This document shows positions 33,344 to 34,470 of a stretch of DNA of 34,470 bases, piece by piece. The DNA lies in assembly GCA_035620975.1 (NCBI GenBank), contig DASPFV010000052.1, positions 1 through 34,470 on the forward strand. The letters are read 5' to 3'. The position numbers were made by a program, and so were the translations under genes. The notes beneath the pieces are model-generated. The model was not told where the DNA came from. It saw only the letters and a list, made by a program, of their open reading frames with translations, and ran no database searches. Each line of letters opens with the position of its first letter. Position 1 is the first letter of the stretch. This stretch comes from DASPFV01 sp035620975 (GTDB lineage Bacteria > Acidobacteriota > Vicinamibacteria > Vicinamibacterales > 2-12-FULL-66-21).

Positions 33344-33748
33344 TCAGCGGGGGCGGCGTGAGCGCAGTTCGCGGCGGATCTCTTCGACCAGCGCTTCGGG
33401 GTCGAGCAGGTCGTCGCTGAGGAGCACGATCGGCACGTCGGCGCCGGTCGCCTGACGAAGTGCCGCGGCATCGGCGACACGGGCGACTACGAGATTCGGC
33501 CGCAGGGCTTCCATGACGCGTGTGGCCTCGTCGATGCTTCGCGTCGGTGCGACGGCGAAGTGCAGCCGGGCCAGGATGGCTTCGCACCTGGTGTTGCTGT
33601 TCTCGTCAGCGTCGATGAGGAGCACGAGCGGCGCGTAGCCTTTCTTGTCCGTGGCGCGCCGCCCGCCACGGTTCGCGCTGCGTCGATCGGGTCCCCGGCG
33701 ATGGTCCGGGGCTCCGGGCGGTCGGGGAAAGGCAATGACATGAGCCAT
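33344..33748 (-). CDS. Degenerate response-regulator receiver (pseudo-receiver) protein
   Basis: The 134-residue protein starts with a basic linker containing RRGPDRR and RGGRRATDK (17-35), seen on other regulators in related bacteria, followed by a single CheY-like domain (about 40-128). The acidic pocket is kept (LLIDADEN, D46 and D48). At the position where the phospho-acceptor Asp belongs (PNLVVAR, 84-90) there is R90, and the conserved Lys near the end is not obvious; VPIVLLSDD (105-113) holds the Ser/Thr position. It should therefore not be phosphorylated normally. No output domain or partner kinase is present. I see no Shine-Dalgarno at the ATG. Confidence 0.72.
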   Translation of the reverse strand: MAHVIAFPRPPGAPDHRRGPDRRSANRGGRRATDKKGYAPLVLLIDADENSNTRCEAILARLHFAVAPTRSIDEATRVMEALRPNLVVARVADAAALRQATGADVPIVLLSDDLLDPEALVEEIRRELRSRRPR

Positions 33749-33950
33749 TGGACAGACCGCATTCTGGCGGGATCGATTTCCGCCGTCAACGTGTAAGCGC
33801 GCTGTGCATCCGTGAACGGCGCCACCGGGCGTGACAGGCCGGGTCGCCCCCGGTCAATTCCGTCATGGTCGCCAGGACGACGCCGGGTAGATTCTCCCCA
33901 ACCAGGCAACTGCGGCCAGGCGGAGGAAGTCCGCCGCGCCGCATCCCTCC

Positions 33951-34256
33951 TCACCCGGTCGCGGCGTCTTCGCGGATGCGACGGATCTTCGCGTCGCGCT
34001 CGGTTTCGAACCGCTCGAGATCGCGCCGGAGCTCAGCCTCCCGTTCCGCTCGCTCCGCGGGATCGAAGACACCTGCGACCGCCGACTGATGCAGGATCTT
34101 CCGCTCGGCCACGCGAGCCTCGTACACGCTCCGCGCCTCGGCGATCTCCGCGCGCTGGGCCTCCGTGAGACGCTTCTCCTCGATGCCGGCCTCGGCGTCC
34201 TTCTTCCGCAGGCGTTCCATCACGAGCTCGAGCGCGCTCTTCGGGGCTTCCGACAT
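33951..34256 (-). CDS. Small charged coiled-coil hypothetical protein
   Basis: The 101-residue protein is almost entirely helical and highly charged: ALELVMERLRKKDAEAGI, LTEAQRAEIAEARSVYEARV and a long ERAEREAELRRDLERFETER stretch. A hydrophobic kink, KILHQSAVAGVFDPAERA, lies between the two coiled coils, giving a hairpin-like plan. No named family is recognised. ATG 34256 is preferred, with AGGGA about 8-10 nt upstream; an in-frame GTG at 34262 adds two residues. It stands alone, with 202 bp of unremarkable sequence between it and the pseudo-receiver gene. Confidence 0.68.
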   Translation of the reverse strand: MSEAPKSALELVMERLRKKDAEAGIEEKRLTEAQRAEIAEARSVYEARVAERKILHQSAVAGVFDPAERAEREAELRRDLERFETERDAKIRRIREDAATG

Positions 34257-34410
34257 GGCCACTTCCCTTCGTTACTGGCGGTCAGACCAAGCACGAACTG
34301 ACCGCGGAATTCAGCGGAATTCACTCGAGTCGCGCATGCACGAACCGACGGTCAGCACGATGCCCACGATGGTACGAAGGTATGATGGGTTGTTTTCTTC
34401 CGGGAGCATC

Positions 34411-34470
34411 GTGTCATCGCCGTATCGTTCCATCGTGATTGCCGTGGGCTCGTGCATCTACTGGCGCACA
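34411..34470 (+). CDS. Possible 5' end of a gene running off the window
   Basis: A GTG at 34411 opens a frame that stays open to the window edge (20 codons, beginning SSPYRSIVIAVGS, mildly hydrophobic). GGGAG lies 4 nt upstream and a TATGAT hexamer at 34381-34386 could be a -10 box. Too little is present to judge its function, and it may not be a gene. Confidence 0.25.
   Translation, partial: MSSPYRSIVIAVGSCIYWRT

Overview
The window is GC-rich, densely coding DNA from a Gram-negative-type bacterium. The best taxonomic guess is Acidobacteriota, probably near the Vicinamibacteria. The main clue is a full-length ADOP-type duplicated permease (21062-23755) directly behind a PadR regulator, an arrangement characteristic of that phylum. 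Supporting clues are many Tat-exported small-molecule enzymes, an S9 peptidase, a fused MFS/spermidine-synthase-like protein and repeat-rich spacers. The taxonomy is inference; no rRNA or other marker gene is present.

Layout. 1-4390: edge of a surface-polysaccharide locus, with a gene fragment, a GT-C type membrane glycosyltransferase and a Wzm/Wzt-type export ABC transporter; the glycosyltransferase frame overlaps the ATPase gene tail-to-tail by 343 nt. 4570-7339: a two-TM potassium-channel-like protein with two RCK units, then an APH-fold kinase. 7308-10013: a minus-strand cluster of two paralogous O-methyltransferases and a histidine phosphatase. 10148-18732: seven genes, mostly alternating in strand, whose products nearly all carry Tat or Sec signals: MBL-fold hydrolase, PqaA-like hydrolase, Gfo/Idh/MocA oxidoreductase, TIM-barrel epimerase-like protein, sulfatase, NIPSNAP protein and dienelactone hydrolase. 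This looks like extracytoplasmic catabolism of organic and sugar compounds. 18733-21061: a repeat-rich stretch around one DinB gene, with about 1 kb that has no convincing gene. 21062-25052: ADOP permease, PadR and a mycothiol-dependent-type DinB protein. 25205-31240: a PQQ-like beta-propeller, the MFS/spermidine-synthase fusion and an S9 peptidase. 31410-34470: small genes (hypothetical, lipoprotein, outer-membrane barrel, pseudo-receiver, coiled-coil protein) and two more repeat clusters.

The least explained content is the repeats. Family A has five clusters built on a CCACGGA...ACACGG core with 10, 14, 17 or 26 bp periods. Family B/C has three clusters of NNGARCC heptamers. There is also a pair of about 135 bp direct repeats with conserved hairpins, and a set of short palindromes. 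Five of the eight A/B/C clusters lie just after a stop codon in the same orientation relative to that gene, and family A also forms inverted pairs, including a 28 nt arm matching at 27 positions. No CRISPR array, tRNA, rRNA, transposase or integrase was recognised.
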